Assembly (NCBI GenBank): GCA_001508335.1
Contig: LGFX01000001.1
Span: forward strand, 124,001-188,000
DNA length: 64,000 nt
Origin: a candidate division TA06 bacterium 32_111
GTDB taxonomy: Bacteria > Hydrothermota > 32-111
Direction: 5' to 3'
Within the stretch, counting starts at the first letter, position 1. Each line of letters opens with the position of its first letter. Positions 44,419-52,690 of this stretch are shown in pieces. Position numbers and translations under genes: made by a program. The notes under the pieces are model-generated. The model was given only the letters and a program-made list of their open reading frames with translations. It was not told where the DNA came from and searched no databases.

Positions 44419-45268
44419 ATGTTTCCTGTGTGGAAATATGTGTGGAGTAAGAAGGACTGATGGAGAAAGGGGAAAATGCAATTCTGATAACACATTGATG
44501 ATAGCATCAAAAAATCTCCATTTTGGAGAGGAACCACCAATATCAGGGCAAGATGGCTCTGGAACTATATTTTTCTCAAACTGCTCTATGAGATGTATCT
44601 ACTGTCAGAATTATCCCATCTCTCAACTTTCCGTTGGAAATCCAACTGACGAGAAAGGATTGACAGAGATGATTCTTGAACTTCAAAGAAGGGGAGCCCG
44701 TAACATCAATTTTGTGACTCCCACACATTACACCTATCATATTTATAATGTTTTAAAAAATATAAAAGGAAAAGATTTGAAAATCCCTGTTGTATGGAAC
44801 ACATCATCTTTTGAAAATCCAAAGATAGTTGATTATCTTGATGAGATCGTGGATGTTTACCTTTCAGACATAAGGTACTCTAACGATAAGGATGCAAAAA
44901 AATTTTCCTCTGTTGATAACTACACTTCTATAGTTTTTGAAAATGTTAAAAAGTTTTTCAAACAGAAGGGAAATCTTAAAGTGGATGAAGATGGGTATGC
45001 CAAGAAGGGTCTTATAATAAGAATACTTCTTCTTCCCGGAAAGGTTAAAGAAACAAAAGAAATAGTTCGTTTCTGTTATGATAATTTTGGAAAAGATATC
45101 TATCTTTCTTTGATGTCACAGTACACGCCATATTTTAAAGCACTCGAAGATCCTTTGTTGAAAAGAAAAGTTTACAGTTACGAATATGAGGAGATAGTTG
45201 AGTATGCAGACTGTTTAGGCCTTGAGAACTCTTTTATACAGGAGTTTGAAAATCTGGAGGAAAGATGA
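44387..45268 (+). CDS. Radical SAM protein (PflX/COG1313-like)
   Basis: This 293-residue radical SAM protein resembles the PflA-like COG1313 family. An N-terminal cysteine motif (CFLCGNMCGVRRTDGERGKC) comes before the radical SAM motif CSMRCIYCQNY, then a TIM-barrel. Such proteins are presumed activases or related enzymes; no glycyl-radical enzyme is in this window. The 32-nt overlap with the patatin gene is long, but no later Met precedes the conserved N-terminal cysteines. The purL start overlaps its stop by 4 nt. Confidence 0.87.
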   Translation: MSQLKDLYKDRCFLCGNMCGVRRTDGERGKCNSDNTLMIASKNLHFGEEPPISGQDGSGTIFFSNCSMRCIYCQNYPISQLSVGNPTDEKGLTEMILELQRRGARNINFVTPTHYTYHIYNVLKNIKGKDLKIPVVWNTSSFENPKIVDYLDEIVDVYLSDIRYSNDKDAKKFSSVDNYTSIVFENVKKFFKQKGNLKVDEDGYAKKGLIIRILLLPGKVKETKEIVRFCYDNFGKDIYLSLMSQYTPYFKALEDPLLKRKVYSYEYEEIVEYADCLGLENSFIQEFENLEER

Positions 45269-48048
45269 TAGTAGAGGTTGTTCCAAAAAATGATTCTTTC
45301 GATTCCCTTGGACAGATAATAAAAAATGAAATTAAAAAATCAGATCATTCGATAATGAAAGTTAGAACATCGAATCTGTATTTTTTCGATAAAGAAATTG
45401 ATCTAATTTTTTTAAAGGATCTCCTTGTTGATTCAGTAACGGATGATTTTTACATTCATCCACAACATCCTTTCGAAAATACATTTTTTATTGATATCTA
45501 TTACAAAGATGGAGTTATGGATCCTGCTGGAGAAACGTTAAAAAATTATCTAATAAAATCATCTTTTCAGGTAAACTATGTAAAAACTATAAGGAGATTT
45601 TATCTCTTTTCTGAAGGAAAAATTAATAATGAAAAGATAGTAAAATTTTTTAAAAACAGATATTTTAACCCTCTTGTGGAACAGGTGGGAGAGTTCAAAG
45701 AAAAAATAAAGGTTTTTTCAAAGGATAAAGAATTTGAAATAAAATATATAGATCTTGATTGTGATCTTGAGAAACTTTCAAAAGATATGGTTTTATCTTT
45801 AAATCTTGAAGAGATGAAAATAATAAAAGATTACTTCTATAAAAAATTGAAAAGGAAACCAACAGATGTTGAACTTGAAACTATTGCGCAGACATGGTCA
45901 GAACATTGCGTTCATAAAACTTTTAAATCACCTTTTAGATACAAAAATAAAAGGATAAAAAATCTTTTCAAAGAAACTATAATGAGGGCAAGTTATGAGA
46001 TCAACCATCCAGATACAGTCTCTCTTTTCTCCGATAACGCAGGTATAGTTAAATTCGATCAGTTCAACAATATTTGCTTTAAAGTAGAAACCCACAACCA
46101 TCCATCCGCTCTTGAACCTTATGGAGGTGCTGGAACGGGAATAGGAGGAGTTATCAGGGATATTATAGGAACTGGACTTTCCGCTAAACCTATTGCCAAT
46201 ACTGATGTTTTTTGCATCGGAATAGACGAAGGGGAGTTGACTGAAAATGATTCTATAATACCTCCAGAAGAAATATTGAAAGGAGTTGTCGCTGGTGTTA
46301 GGGATTATGGAAACAGGATGGGGATTCCAACTGTAAATGGGGCGGTTTGTTATCATAAAAAATTTTTAGGGAACCCACTCGTCTTTGCTGGTAGCATAGG
46401 AATAATGAAATCAAGAAACAGTTTCAAAAAAGTGAATGAGGAAGATTATATAGTTTTGATAGGTGGAAGAACAGGAAGGGATGGAATACATGGTGCAACT
46501 TTCTCATCAACATCTTTAACTGAAGATTCGCAGGAAATTTCGAGTGGTGCTGTTCAGATAGGTAACCCTATAGAAGAAAAAAAGATGCTCGATGCTATAA
46601 TGGAGATGGATGGGCTTTTCAACTCTATAACCGATTGTGGCGCTGGGGGGCTTTCTTCTGCAGTAGGGGAGATGGGAGAGGAGACTGGAGCAATAGTATA
46701 TCTTGATAAAGTTCCTCTTAAATATGAAGGTCTTTCATACAGTGAAATTTGGATCTCCGAAAGTCAGGAAAGGATGGTTCTTTCCGTCCCACCTAAAAAT
46801 TTTGAAAAAATAAAAAGTATTGGTGAAAAATATAATACCGAAGTTACACATGTAGGATATTTTAAAGGTAAAAAACTCGAACTTTACTTTAAAGATAAAA
46901 ATGTTTTATCACTCGATATGAATTTTTTACATAAGGGTGTTCCTCTTTATGAAAAGAAAACTTTACCTTATATAAATTTCAAAGAGAAAAAAAGAAAGTT
47001 AAAATATAAATTTTCCATTGATGATGCTGTTGTAAAAGTATTATCATCAAAGGATGTAAGGTCTAAAGAATGGATAGTCAGACAGTATGACCATGAAGTC
47101 CAATCACAAACTTTAGTAAAACCACTTGGAGGAAAATCGAGTAATTCTCCAAACGATTCATCGGTTTTGTATCCACTCGATTCAAAAGAAAAATGTATAG
47201 TTGTTGGTTGTGGAATAAATCCAAGATATGGAGAACTTAATGTAAAGAAGATGACATACGCAGTTATAGATGAAGCTATTAGGAATGTTCTTTCACAGGG
47301 TGGAGATCTTGAACATACATTTTTACTTGATAATTTCTGTTTCGGTGATGTAAAGAATCCTCATACTCTGGGAGCTATAGTTGAGTCAACTTTTGCATGT
47401 TATGATTACACAGTAAAACTGAGAACACCATTCATTTCTGGAAAAGATTCACTGAACAACTATTTTATAATGAAAGATAAAGAGATTGAAATTCCTCCAA
47501 CTCTTTTGATATCAGCCTTGTCTATTACATATGTTGATATGATCAGAAGTTCATACTTTAAGATGACCGAAAAACCTTCAACGATTTTGATGTTAGGTAA
47601 AGAGACGAAAGAAGAACTCGCAGGTTCTATACTTTACTCTGAATACGGAATAGATGAAGGCTTCCTTCCCAATATAGACATAAAAGAGTCCGCAAAAATA
47701 CATAAGAATTTTAACGAGTTGAACAAAAGAAGGTTGATAATATCAGCGCATGACATTTCAGATGGAGGACTATTTGTAACGCTTTTTGAAAGTTGTATAG
47801 GGAATGATGTTGGATGCGAAATCAAAATAGAAAGTAAACTTGAACTTTTTAATTTTCTATTTTCGGAAACCCAATCAAGGTATGTTGTTCAGGTTTACGA
47901 TGAAGATTTAGATTATGTTGAAAAGATTATGGGTAAAAAGTATATGAAAATTATTGGGAAAGTTGTTAAAACACCTTCCATAAAAATAAAACATAATAAA
48001 AAATCTTACACTTTCGAAACAAAAAAACTTTTGAAATATTATAGGTGA
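45265..48048 (+). CDS. purL: Phosphoribosylformylglycinamidine synthase, long PurL without glutaminase
   Basis: This 927-residue ATP-grasp-like enzyme makes FGAM from FGAR. The N-terminal ~150 residues contain a PurS-like region (YKDGVMDPAGETLKNYL). The two PurM-type halves then follow, with TWSEHCVHKTF, KVETHNHPSALEPYGGAGTG and DCGAGGLSSAVGEMG. It is longer than small PurL (~740), yet it lacks the C-terminal glutaminase of large PurL (~1300). That domain is encoded by the next gene, purQ, 4 nt downstream. Confidence 0.92.
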   Translation: MIVEVVPKNDSFDSLGQIIKNEIKKSDHSIMKVRTSNLYFFDKEIDLIFLKDLLVDSVTDDFYIHPQHPFENTFFIDIYYKDGVMDPAGETLKNYLIKSSFQVNYVKTIRRFYLFSEGKINNEKIVKFFKNRYFNPLVEQVGEFKEKIKVFSKDKEFEIKYIDLDCDLEKLSKDMVLSLNLEEMKIIKDYFYKKLKRKPTDVELETIAQTWSEHCVHKTFKSPFRYKNKRIKNLFKETIMRASYEINHPDTVSLFSDNAGIVKFDQFNNICFKVETHNHPSALEPYGGAGTGIGGVIRDIIGTGLSAKPIANTDVFCIGIDEGELTENDSIIPPEEILKGVVAGVRDYGNRMGIPTVNGAVCYHKKFLGNPLVFAGSIGIMKSRNSFKKVNEEDYIVLIGGRTGRDGIHGATFSSTSLTEDSQEISSGAVQIGNPIEEKKMLDAIMEMDGLFNSITDCGAGGLSSAVGEMGEETGAIVYLDKVPLKYEGLSYSEIWISESQERMVLSVPPKNFEKIKSIGEKYNTEVTHVGYFKGKKLELYFKDKNVLSLDMNFLHKGVPLYEKKTLPYINFKEKKRKLKYKFSIDDAVVKVLSSKDVRSKEWIVRQYDHEVQSQTLVKPLGGKSSNSPNDSSVLYPLDSKEKCIVVGCGINPRYGELNVKKMTYAVIDEAIRNVLSQGGDLEHTFLLDNFCFGDVKNPHTLGAIVESTFACYDYTVKLRTPFISGKDSLNNYFIMKDKEIEIPPTLLISALSITYVDMIRSSYFKMTEKPSTILMLGKETKEELAGSILYSEYGIDEGFLPNIDIKESAKIHKNFNELNKRRLIISAHDISDGGLFVTLFESCIGNDVGCEIKIESKLELFNFLFSETQSRYVVQVYDEDLDYVEKIMGKKYMKIIGKVVKTPSIKIKHNKKSYTFETKKLLKYYR

Positions 48049-48052
48049 AATT

Positions 48053-48814
48053 ATGTATAAATTCTATTCACTCGTAATAAAGGCTGATGGAACGAACTGT
48101 GAAGTGGAAACATCCTTCATTCTAAAAAATGTTGGTTTCAAAAATGAAATACTGACTGTTGGAGAAATAATCAAAGACCTTAAAATTCTTGAGAAGTTCT
48201 CCTTCATAGTTTTCCCCGGAGGTTTCTCTTATGGAGATTATACTGGAAGTGGAAGGATAGTTTCTTCAATAATAAAACATCATCTACTCCAAAATTTCCA
48301 AAAACACATAAAGGATGGTAAACTAATACTTGGAATATGTAACGGTTTCCAAATTCTTGTAAAATCTGGACTTCTTCCAAACACTTCTGGCAATTGGCAA
48401 CAGGAAGTTAGTTTAATATTCAACGATTCTTTCCATTATGAGGATAGATGGGTAAAACTTCTTGTTAACAAAAATACTATATTTACAAAAAACCTTCCAG
48501 ATTACATATATCTACCAGTTGCACATGGAGAAGGTAAATTTATCCACAGTTTTGTTAAGGAAAAGATTGAAAAACTTGGCGCTTTTTTCTATGTTGATGA
48601 AAAGGGAAAAAAGAGTATGGATTATCCTCAAAATCCCAACGGTTCTTTCGATTCTGTTGCTGGAATAGTTGATGAAACTGGCAAAATTCTTGGAATGATG
48701 CCTCACCCTGAAAGGTTCAGGGATGAAAAAGAATTTTACCATGATGAAAAAATTGATCCTTATGGTATAATAATATTTGAGAATGTTTACAGATATATAA
48801 AGGAGGAACTATGA
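48053..48814 (+). CDS. purQ: FGAM synthase glutaminase subunit
   Basis: This 253-residue class I glutamine amidotransferase supplies ammonia to PurL. The nucleophile Cys96 lies in LGICNGFQIL and the His/Glu pair in MPHPERF. IVFPGGFSYGDYTGSGRI is typical of PurQ and of the PurL C-terminal domain. It follows purL by 4 nt and overlaps the next gene by 4 nt. Confidence 0.93.
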   Translation: MYKFYSLVIKADGTNCEVETSFILKNVGFKNEILTVGEIIKDLKILEKFSFIVFPGGFSYGDYTGSGRIVSSIIKHHLLQNFQKHIKDGKLILGICNGFQILVKSGLLPNTSGNWQQEVSLIFNDSFHYEDRWVKLLVNKNTIFTKNLPDYIYLPVAHGEGKFIHSFVKEKIEKLGAFFYVDEKGKKSMDYPQNPNGSFDSVAGIVDETGKILGMMPHPERFRDEKEFYHDEKIDPYGIIIFENVYRYIKEEL

Positions 48815-50178
48815 AAAAATCAATATTCAGAATGTACGATGTTAGGGGAATAGCTGAAACCGATTTAAATAGTGGTGATGTATATAAGATTGGAAAAGCC
48901 TTCGCAACCTATATCAAAAGAAAAGGTGGAAAAAAGGTGGTCGCAGGGATGGATGTCAGGTTGTCAAGTCCAAGGATCAAAGAATCATTTGTAAATGGTG
49001 TTTTGGATACCGGTATAGATGTTATTGATGTTGGTGTAGTTACAACACCGATGCTCTACTTTGCTCAACATCATTACAAAAGTGATGGTGGAATTATGGT
49101 CACAGGTTCTCACAATCCTATAGAGTACAATGGCTTAAAGATGGTTGATCCAGATGTGACTATTTATGGTAATGTTATCTTGAGTTTTTATGATATGATA
49201 ATGAAAGGTGATCTTGATAAAGGAGAAGGAAAACTTACAAAGGAAAGTATTGATGATGCTTATATAAATATGTGCCTTGAGAAGATTAAGATAAAAAAAG
49301 AGTTGAGAGTGCTCGTTGATCCAGGTAATGGAACTGCTGGTCCAATAGCAAAAAAGATTTTCGAAAAACTGAATGTTAAAGCTGATTTTATAAATTTTGA
49401 AAGGGACGGAAATTTCCCAAACCATCTACCTGACCCAACAGTTATGGAGTTTATAAAAGAGTTGAGAGAGAAAACAGTAAAAGGTGGATACGATGTTGGA
49501 ATTGGATACGATGGAGATTGTGACAGAGTTGGAATAATAGATGAAAATGGCGAAGTTGTTTTTGGAGACCAGATACTTGGGATTTTATCAAAAGATATGC
49601 TTTCCAGAAATAGGGGAGAGAAGGTTATTTTCGATGTGAAATGCTCTCAGGGACTTGAAGAGTTGATTTTGAAGGAAGGGGGCGTTCCTATAATGCATAA
49701 AACTGGACACTCACTTCTGAAAAGAAAAATGAAAGAGGAAAAAGCACTCCTTGCGGGAGAGATGTCTGGGCACATGTTTTTCTCTGAAAATTATTTCGGA
49801 TTCGATGATGGACTTTACGCTTCTTTACTTATTTTGAGGATTATGTCAGAAAGAGATAGAAAAGTTTCAGAGTTGAAAAAGGAGATGCCTTATTACATTT
49901 CAACACCTGAGATAAGAGTTGACACAACGGATGAAGATAAATTCAAAATTGTCGATGAGATCGTAAAATACTATAAAGAGAAAAATTACAGGGTAATTGA
50001 TATAGATGGTGCGAGAGTTTATTTTGAAAATGGATGGGCTCTTGTTAGAGCATCAAACACGCAACCTATACTTGTAGTTAGATTTGAAGCGAAGGATGAA
50101 GAGAGTATGGAAAAGATAAGAAAAAACATTAAGGAAACACTTTCAAAATATAAATCTGTGGATTTAAAAAATGTATAA
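48811..50178 (+). CDS. manB: Phosphomannomutase/phosphoglucomutase
   Basis: This 455-residue alpha-D-phosphohexomutase interconverts hexose 6- and 1-phosphates. It contains the phosphoserine loop TGSHNPIEYNGLKM, the metal loop GYDGDCDRVG, the sugar-binding loop GEMSGH and the phosphate-binding end RASNTQPILVVRFEA. Its product feeds nucleotide sugars. AAGGAGG precedes the ATG. The exact sugar (mannose or glucose) cannot be decided from sequence. Confidence 0.92.
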   Translation: MKKSIFRMYDVRGIAETDLNSGDVYKIGKAFATYIKRKGGKKVVAGMDVRLSSPRIKESFVNGVLDTGIDVIDVGVVTTPMLYFAQHHYKSDGGIMVTGSHNPIEYNGLKMVDPDVTIYGNVILSFYDMIMKGDLDKGEGKLTKESIDDAYINMCLEKIKIKKELRVLVDPGNGTAGPIAKKIFEKLNVKADFINFERDGNFPNHLPDPTVMEFIKELREKTVKGGYDVGIGYDGDCDRVGIIDENGEVVFGDQILGILSKDMLSRNRGEKVIFDVKCSQGLEELILKEGGVPIMHKTGHSLLKRKMKEEKALLAGEMSGHMFFSENYFGFDDGLYASLLILRIMSERDRKVSELKKEMPYYISTPEIRVDTTDEDKFKIVDEIVKYYKEKNYRVIDIDGARVYFENGWALVRASNTQPILVVRFEAKDEESMEKIRKNIKETLSKYKSVDLKNV

Positions 50179-50620
50179 ACTCATCGGTGTTATCGGTGGT
50201 TCTTCAATAGATGATCATCTTTTCAATGAGGTTGAGATGATTGGGCAGATGCTTGCATCTTTCAATGTTCCCATCGTGTGTGGTGGTGAGAAAGGGGTTA
50301 TGGAGGCAATTTCTAAAGGTGTAAAAAGCAAAGGTGGAACCACAATAGGAATCCTCCCTCATGGTAAAGATGATGCAAACCAATATATAGATATAGCAAT
50401 ATCAACAGGTATAGGATTCGCGAGGAACTACATTATAGTTAATTCATCCGATCTTATAATAGCGATTGATGGAAAGTATGGAACTTTAACTGAAATGGGA
50501 TACTCTTTACAGTTTGAAAAACCTATGATATGTTATAAGTCGAGAATAGCGAAAGAACTTGGAATAAAGGAAGCTGAAAGTATAGAAGATATAAAAAGAT
50601 TTGTCGAAGAAAATCTATGA
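50171..50620 (+). CDS. LOG-like/TIGR00725 nucleotide-binding protein
   Basis: This 149-residue protein of the SLOG superfamily (TIGR00725 type) has VIGGSSIDDH near the start, GGEKGVMEAISKG and TGIGFARNYIIVNSSDLIIAIDGKYGTLTE. Relatives of the LOG group hydrolyse nucleotide monophosphates or bind nucleotides. The adjacent purine genes and apt suggest a role in nucleotide metabolism, but this is inference. It overlaps its neighbours on both sides. Confidence 0.85.
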   Translation: MYKLIGVIGGSSIDDHLFNEVEMIGQMLASFNVPIVCGGEKGVMEAISKGVKSKGGTTIGILPHGKDDANQYIDIAISTGIGFARNYIIVNSSDLIIAIDGKYGTLTEMGYSLQFEKPMICYKSRIAKELGIKEAESIEDIKRFVEENL

Positions 50621-50886
50621 AGACTTACGAGATTCTTGTAAAAGGCTATGTTCAGGGCGTAGGTTTTAGATACTTTGTTCAAAGACTCGCCAAAAAAATT
50701 GGAGTAAAAGGTTATGTAAAAAACCTTTATTCTGGAGATGTTTTGATAATTGCTCAAGGGGAAAATTTCCAACTTGAAGATTTTTTGAAAAGAGTAAAAA
50801 CGGAACATCCTTACGCTGAAGTTAACGAGATGCTAATAAAGGAAATTCAATCATCAGAGTTTGATGATTTTACTATAGAATATTAA
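50617..50886 (+). CDS. acyP: Acylphosphatase
   Basis: This 89-residue small enzyme hydrolyses acyl phosphates. The active-site loop is VKGYVQGVGFRYFVQRLA (with catalytic Arg), followed by GVKGYVKNLYSGDV with the conserved Asn. Length matches the family. It overlaps the LOG-like gene by 4 nt, and apt follows after 10 nt. Confidence 0.95.
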   Translation: MKTYEILVKGYVQGVGFRYFVQRLAKKIGVKGYVKNLYSGDVLIIAQGENFQLEDFLKRVKTEHPYAEVNEMLIKEIQSSEFDDFTIEY

Positions 50887-50896
50887 AGGAGGTAAA

Positions 50897-51409
50897 ATGG
50901 ATCTTAAAAGTTGTATAAGGGACATTCCTGATTTTCCAGTAAAGGGAATAATATTCAAAGATGTTACACCTGTTATACTTGACCCTTACGCTTTTAAATA
51001 TAGTGTAGATAAAATGTGTGAAAATTTTGATTTTTCAAAAATAGATAAGATTGCAGGAATAGAATCAAGAGGTTTTATATTTGGAATATCTATTGCGAAC
51101 AAATTCAACAAAGGTTTTATTCCTATAAGAAAGAAAGGGAAACTTCCTTATAAAACTTATGAGGAAACTTATACTTTAGAATACGGAACTGCAACCATAG
51201 AGATGCACACAGATGCGGTTTCAGAAGGGGAGAGGATACTTCTTGTTGATGATCTCCTCGCAACTGGAGGGACGATGAAAGCGGCTGCCAAACTCGTAGA
51301 AAAGGCAGGAGGAAAGGTTGTTGGAACATCATTTTTAATAGAACTTGATTTTCTAAATGGAAGAAAAAATCTTGAAAATTACAAAATATCAAGTATAATT
51401 CACTTTTAA
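50897..51409 (+). CDS. apt: Adenine phosphoribosyltransferase
   Basis: This 170-residue enzyme salvages adenine to AMP using PRPP. The N-terminal RDIPDFPVKGIIFKDVTP and the PRPP-binding loop LLVDDLLATGGTM are both complete. AAAGGAGG lies before the ATG. It ends the long operon. The promoter of tRNA-Arg lies inside its last codons. Confidence 0.96.
   Translation: MDLKSCIRDIPDFPVKGIIFKDVTPVILDPYAFKYSVDKMCENFDFSKIDKIAGIESRGFIFGISIANKFNKGFIPIRKKGKLPYKTYEETYTLEYGTATIEMHTDAVSEGERILLVDDLLATGGTMKAAAKLVEKAGGKVVGTSFLIELDFLNGRKNLENYKISSIIHF
51372..51399 (+). promoter_or_regulatory. tRNA-Arg promoter inside apt
   Basis: TTGAAA (51372-51377), a 16-nt spacer and TATAAT (51394-51399) lie within the 3' end of apt, 14 nt before the tRNA. 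Confidence 0.7.
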
Positions 51410-51413
51410 AAAT

Positions 51414-51486
51414 GCCCCTGTAGCTCAGTGGATAGAGCATCTGTTTCCTAAACAGAGGGCCACAAGTTCGATTCTTGTCAGGGGCA
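51414..51486 (+). tRNA. tRNA-Arg(CCU)
   Basis: The acceptor stem GCCCCTG/CAGGGGC is perfect. The anticodon arm TCTGT-TTCCTAA-ACAGA presents CCT, reading AGG. The T-arm contains TTCGATT. The length is 73 nt with discriminator A; no CCA is encoded (CTT follows). Confidence 0.95.
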
Positions 51487-51505
51487 CTTAAAAAAAGGAG
51501 AAAAA

Positions 51506-52267
51506 ATGGCTATAGTTAAGAAGGTAAAAGTAAAAAGATCCGAATTGAAAAAGGATAAATTCGTTGAAACCATGGAAGATTTGATAGAATGGTCTAAAGA
51601 TAACTGGAGATACCTTTTTATAGGAGTTTCAGCAATAATTCTTGCCATAATCATTTCTGTTTCAATAAAGTCAAGTTTTGTTTCAAAAGAAAAGAATTCG
51701 TCCCTTGAAATGACTGGTGCTATTGATGTTTTCGTTTCAGGTGATTTTAAACAGGCACTTGAAATTTTTACCAATATAAAACAGACATACTATGGGACAA
51801 ATTCTTCAAAAAAGGCGACTTACTATATTGGAATGTGCAATCTGAACCTTGGCGCATCAGATCAGCAAAATTCACAAAAATATTACAATGATGCTATAAA
51901 AAATTTCAAGCAGTTTATAAAATACAAATATGGACTTGATGAACTGAGATGTGCTGCCTACATAGGTATTGGAAAATCTTTTGAAGGGTTAAATCAACCT
52001 GATTCTGCTCTTGCGTACTACCAGAGAGCCATAAAAGAAGTCCCGGAGAACGCTTATACACCTGAGGCATTTATTGGAATGGGAAGGATTTACGAAATGA
52101 AATATGATGTTGAATCAGCATTGAACTGTTACGAAGAGATAATATACAGATTTCCAAATTCAAGTTTTGTCCAACAGGCTTATGTTTACAAAAATTTGCT
52201 TGAAGGTGCTATAGATCCATTAACGCAACAGTACAATCAGAGAAAGAAGGAAGGGGAAGTAAAGTAA
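51506..52267 (+). CDS. Membrane-anchored TPR protein
   Basis: This 253-residue protein has a charged N-terminal stretch, one transmembrane helix at about residues 38-57 (YLFIGVSAIILAIIISVSI) and then four or five tetratricopeptide repeats, clearest at PDSALAYYQRAIKEVPENAYTPEA and VESALNCYEEIIYRFPNS. The topology resembles YfgM-type inner-membrane proteins whose repeats face the periplasm and bind partner proteins. AAAAAGGAG precedes the ATG. It is the last plus-strand gene before the dif site. Confidence 0.8.
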   Translation: MAIVKKVKVKRSELKKDKFVETMEDLIEWSKDNWRYLFIGVSAIILAIIISVSIKSSFVSKEKNSSLEMTGAIDVFVSGDFKQALEIFTNIKQTYYGTNSSKKATYYIGMCNLNLGASDQQNSQKYYNDAIKNFKQFIKYKYGLDELRCAAYIGIGKSFEGLNQPDSALAYYQRAIKEVPENAYTPEAFIGMGRIYEMKYDVESALNCYEEIIYRFPNSSFVQQAYVYKNLLEGAIDPLTQQYNQRKKEGEVK

Positions 52268-52305
52268 ATTTTAATTAAAAAATCCTTAATTTATATATGT
52301 ACGAA

Positions 52306-52333
52306 ATTCTCGATAATATATATTATGTAAAGT
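52306..52333 (+). other. dif-like chromosome dimer resolution site
   Basis: The 28-mer is ATTCTCGATAA-TATATA-TTATGTAAAGT. Its right arm differs from the known Bacillus XerD arm TTATGTAAACT at one base, and the 6-bp centre is identical to that of Bacillus dif. The left arm is the more variable XerC side. It lies in a non-coding gap exactly at the switch from all-plus to mainly minus genes, as expected of a replication terminus. Confidence 0.85.
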
Positions 52334-52609
52334 AGAAGTTATAAAAAGTTTAATCAGATAAATTTATACCACCTCATACTTACTTTATTTGTTAAATATT
52401 TAAACATAAACAAAATTTAGTTCTTATTAAAATCTTCTAAACTTTTTTATTATGATTACAAGTTAAATCATTTCCCTTGAATTGTTCTCAATTACTTGTT
52501 ATTTATACCTCATAAACGTGGAAATCTCATTATGGTGTATTTCACCTTGATTTATACTTTCCACAAAGGAAGGAAAATGATTTCAGAAGCGATTTTGTCC
52601 AACGAATAC
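52334..52609. other. Terminus intergenic stretch, no gene
   Basis: No supported gene is present. A nested inverted repeat, GTGGAAA (52518-52524) with TTTCCAC (52558-52564) and an inner GGTG-TATTT-CACC, may form a hairpin. The 61-residue ORF of the track here is not convincing. Confidence 0.5.
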
Positions 52610-52641
52610 TGTCACAAGTCAAGCATCGTCCCCAAATTTGA
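52610..52641 (+). repeat. REP-like repeat, copy 1
   Basis: TGTCACAAGTCAAGCATCGTCCCCAAATTTGA recurs almost exactly at 54911. The core GTCAAGCAYCGTCCCC resembles short repeats found next to Y1-type (REP-associated) transposases. No transposase is visible here. Confidence 0.65.
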
Positions 52642-52690
52642 CAAAAAAATATTTCTAATACTTATTTATTACGAAAGTTAAATAGTTTTG

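Noticed and set aside
52496-52681. Plus-strand 61-residue ORF
   Set aside because: It runs through the REP-like repeat in the terminus gap, has no domain and no good SD.
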